Shown here: in pieces, positions 63,959-64,000 of the stretch
Numbering within the stretch: the stretch's first letter is position 1
How the letters are laid out: every line of letters begins with the position of its first letter
Assembly: GCF_030689025.1 (NCBI RefSeq)
Contig: NZ_JAUYWA010000018.1
Location: forward strand, 1 to 64,000
Length of the DNA: 64,000 bases
From: Oceanobacter sp. 1_MG-2023
Lineage (GTDB): Bacteria; Pseudomonadota; Gammaproteobacteria; Pseudomonadales; Oceanobacteraceae
Reading direction: 5' to 3'
The notes under the pieces: generated by a model
Told to the model about the DNA's origin: nothing
The model's input: the letters and a program-made list of their open reading frames with translations, nothing else
The model's database searches: none
Translations under genes and position numbers: made by a program

Positions 63959-64000
63959 TATCTGCCTCCTTGCAGTGCTGTTATGCTTCGCTCATTCAAC

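Overview
The window looks like a gammaproteobacterial chromosome, most plausibly a marine or halophilic member of the Oceanospirillales/Pseudomonadales. That placement is an inference from gene content: the radC-rpmB-rpmG-mutM block, the rnr-rlmB and hslV-hslU pairs, a two-subunit pyruvate carboxylase, ffh beside a ypjD-like gene, and a putative glucosylglycerol-phosphate phosphatase, an osmolyte gene typical of salt-adapted bacteria. No rRNA, tRNA, CRISPR array or prophage was seen.

Layout: 0-9.3 kb holds a short-repeat cluster, a DUF2164 gene, two bacterioferritin genes with complementary active sites, a DUF2947-like gene, threonine synthase, a four-gene PepSY/DUF2271/DUF4198/flavodoxin-reductase operon behind a Fur-box candidate, a three-gene run with a rhodanese, and a small metal-binding (HMA) protein. 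9.4-12.7 kb is a copper module (copA, cueR) with two CueR-like operators. 12.8-19.7 kb contains a NifX-like protein, DUF3087, ffh, a palindromic repeat element, DUF2461, a YpjD/CcsA-like protein, stress proteins and beta-carbonic anhydrase. 19.8-23.1 kb encodes pyruvate carboxylase.

23.5-33.3 kb is the most system-like part. A sulfite/sulfate-exporter-type protein (YeiH/TauZ family) is divergent from a LysR regulator. Facing it is a run of an SSS symporter, a small membrane protein, two different flavin-dependent monooxygenases, their flavin reductase and RibB, which makes a riboflavin precursor. A second LysR gene lies beyond. A 27/30-identical 30-bp direct repeat brackets the set. It reads as a dedicated oxidative pathway that carries its own flavin supply; the substrate is unknown, and organosulfur is the best guess.

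33.4-45.7 kb is mixed metabolism and stress genes: MAPEG, a luciferase-like oxidoreductase, a Tiki/ChaN-like secreted protein, a GhrA-like dehydrogenase, an MBL hydrolase, GST, ahpF and ahpC, the sugar-glycerol phosphatase, an MscS channel and an outer-membrane barrel. 45.7-49.7 kb is an AT-rich, transferred-looking island with a second copy of the palindromic element, two decayed IS5-type remnants, and an alpha/beta-hydrolase plus sulfotransferase pair that share the same C-terminal tail. 49.7-64 kb returns to core genes: rlmB, rnr, DUF971, hslU/hslV behind a clear sigma-32 promoter, slyD, an LPP20 lipoprotein plus transglutaminase-like operon, eda, pgi, mutM, rpmG, rpmB and radC.
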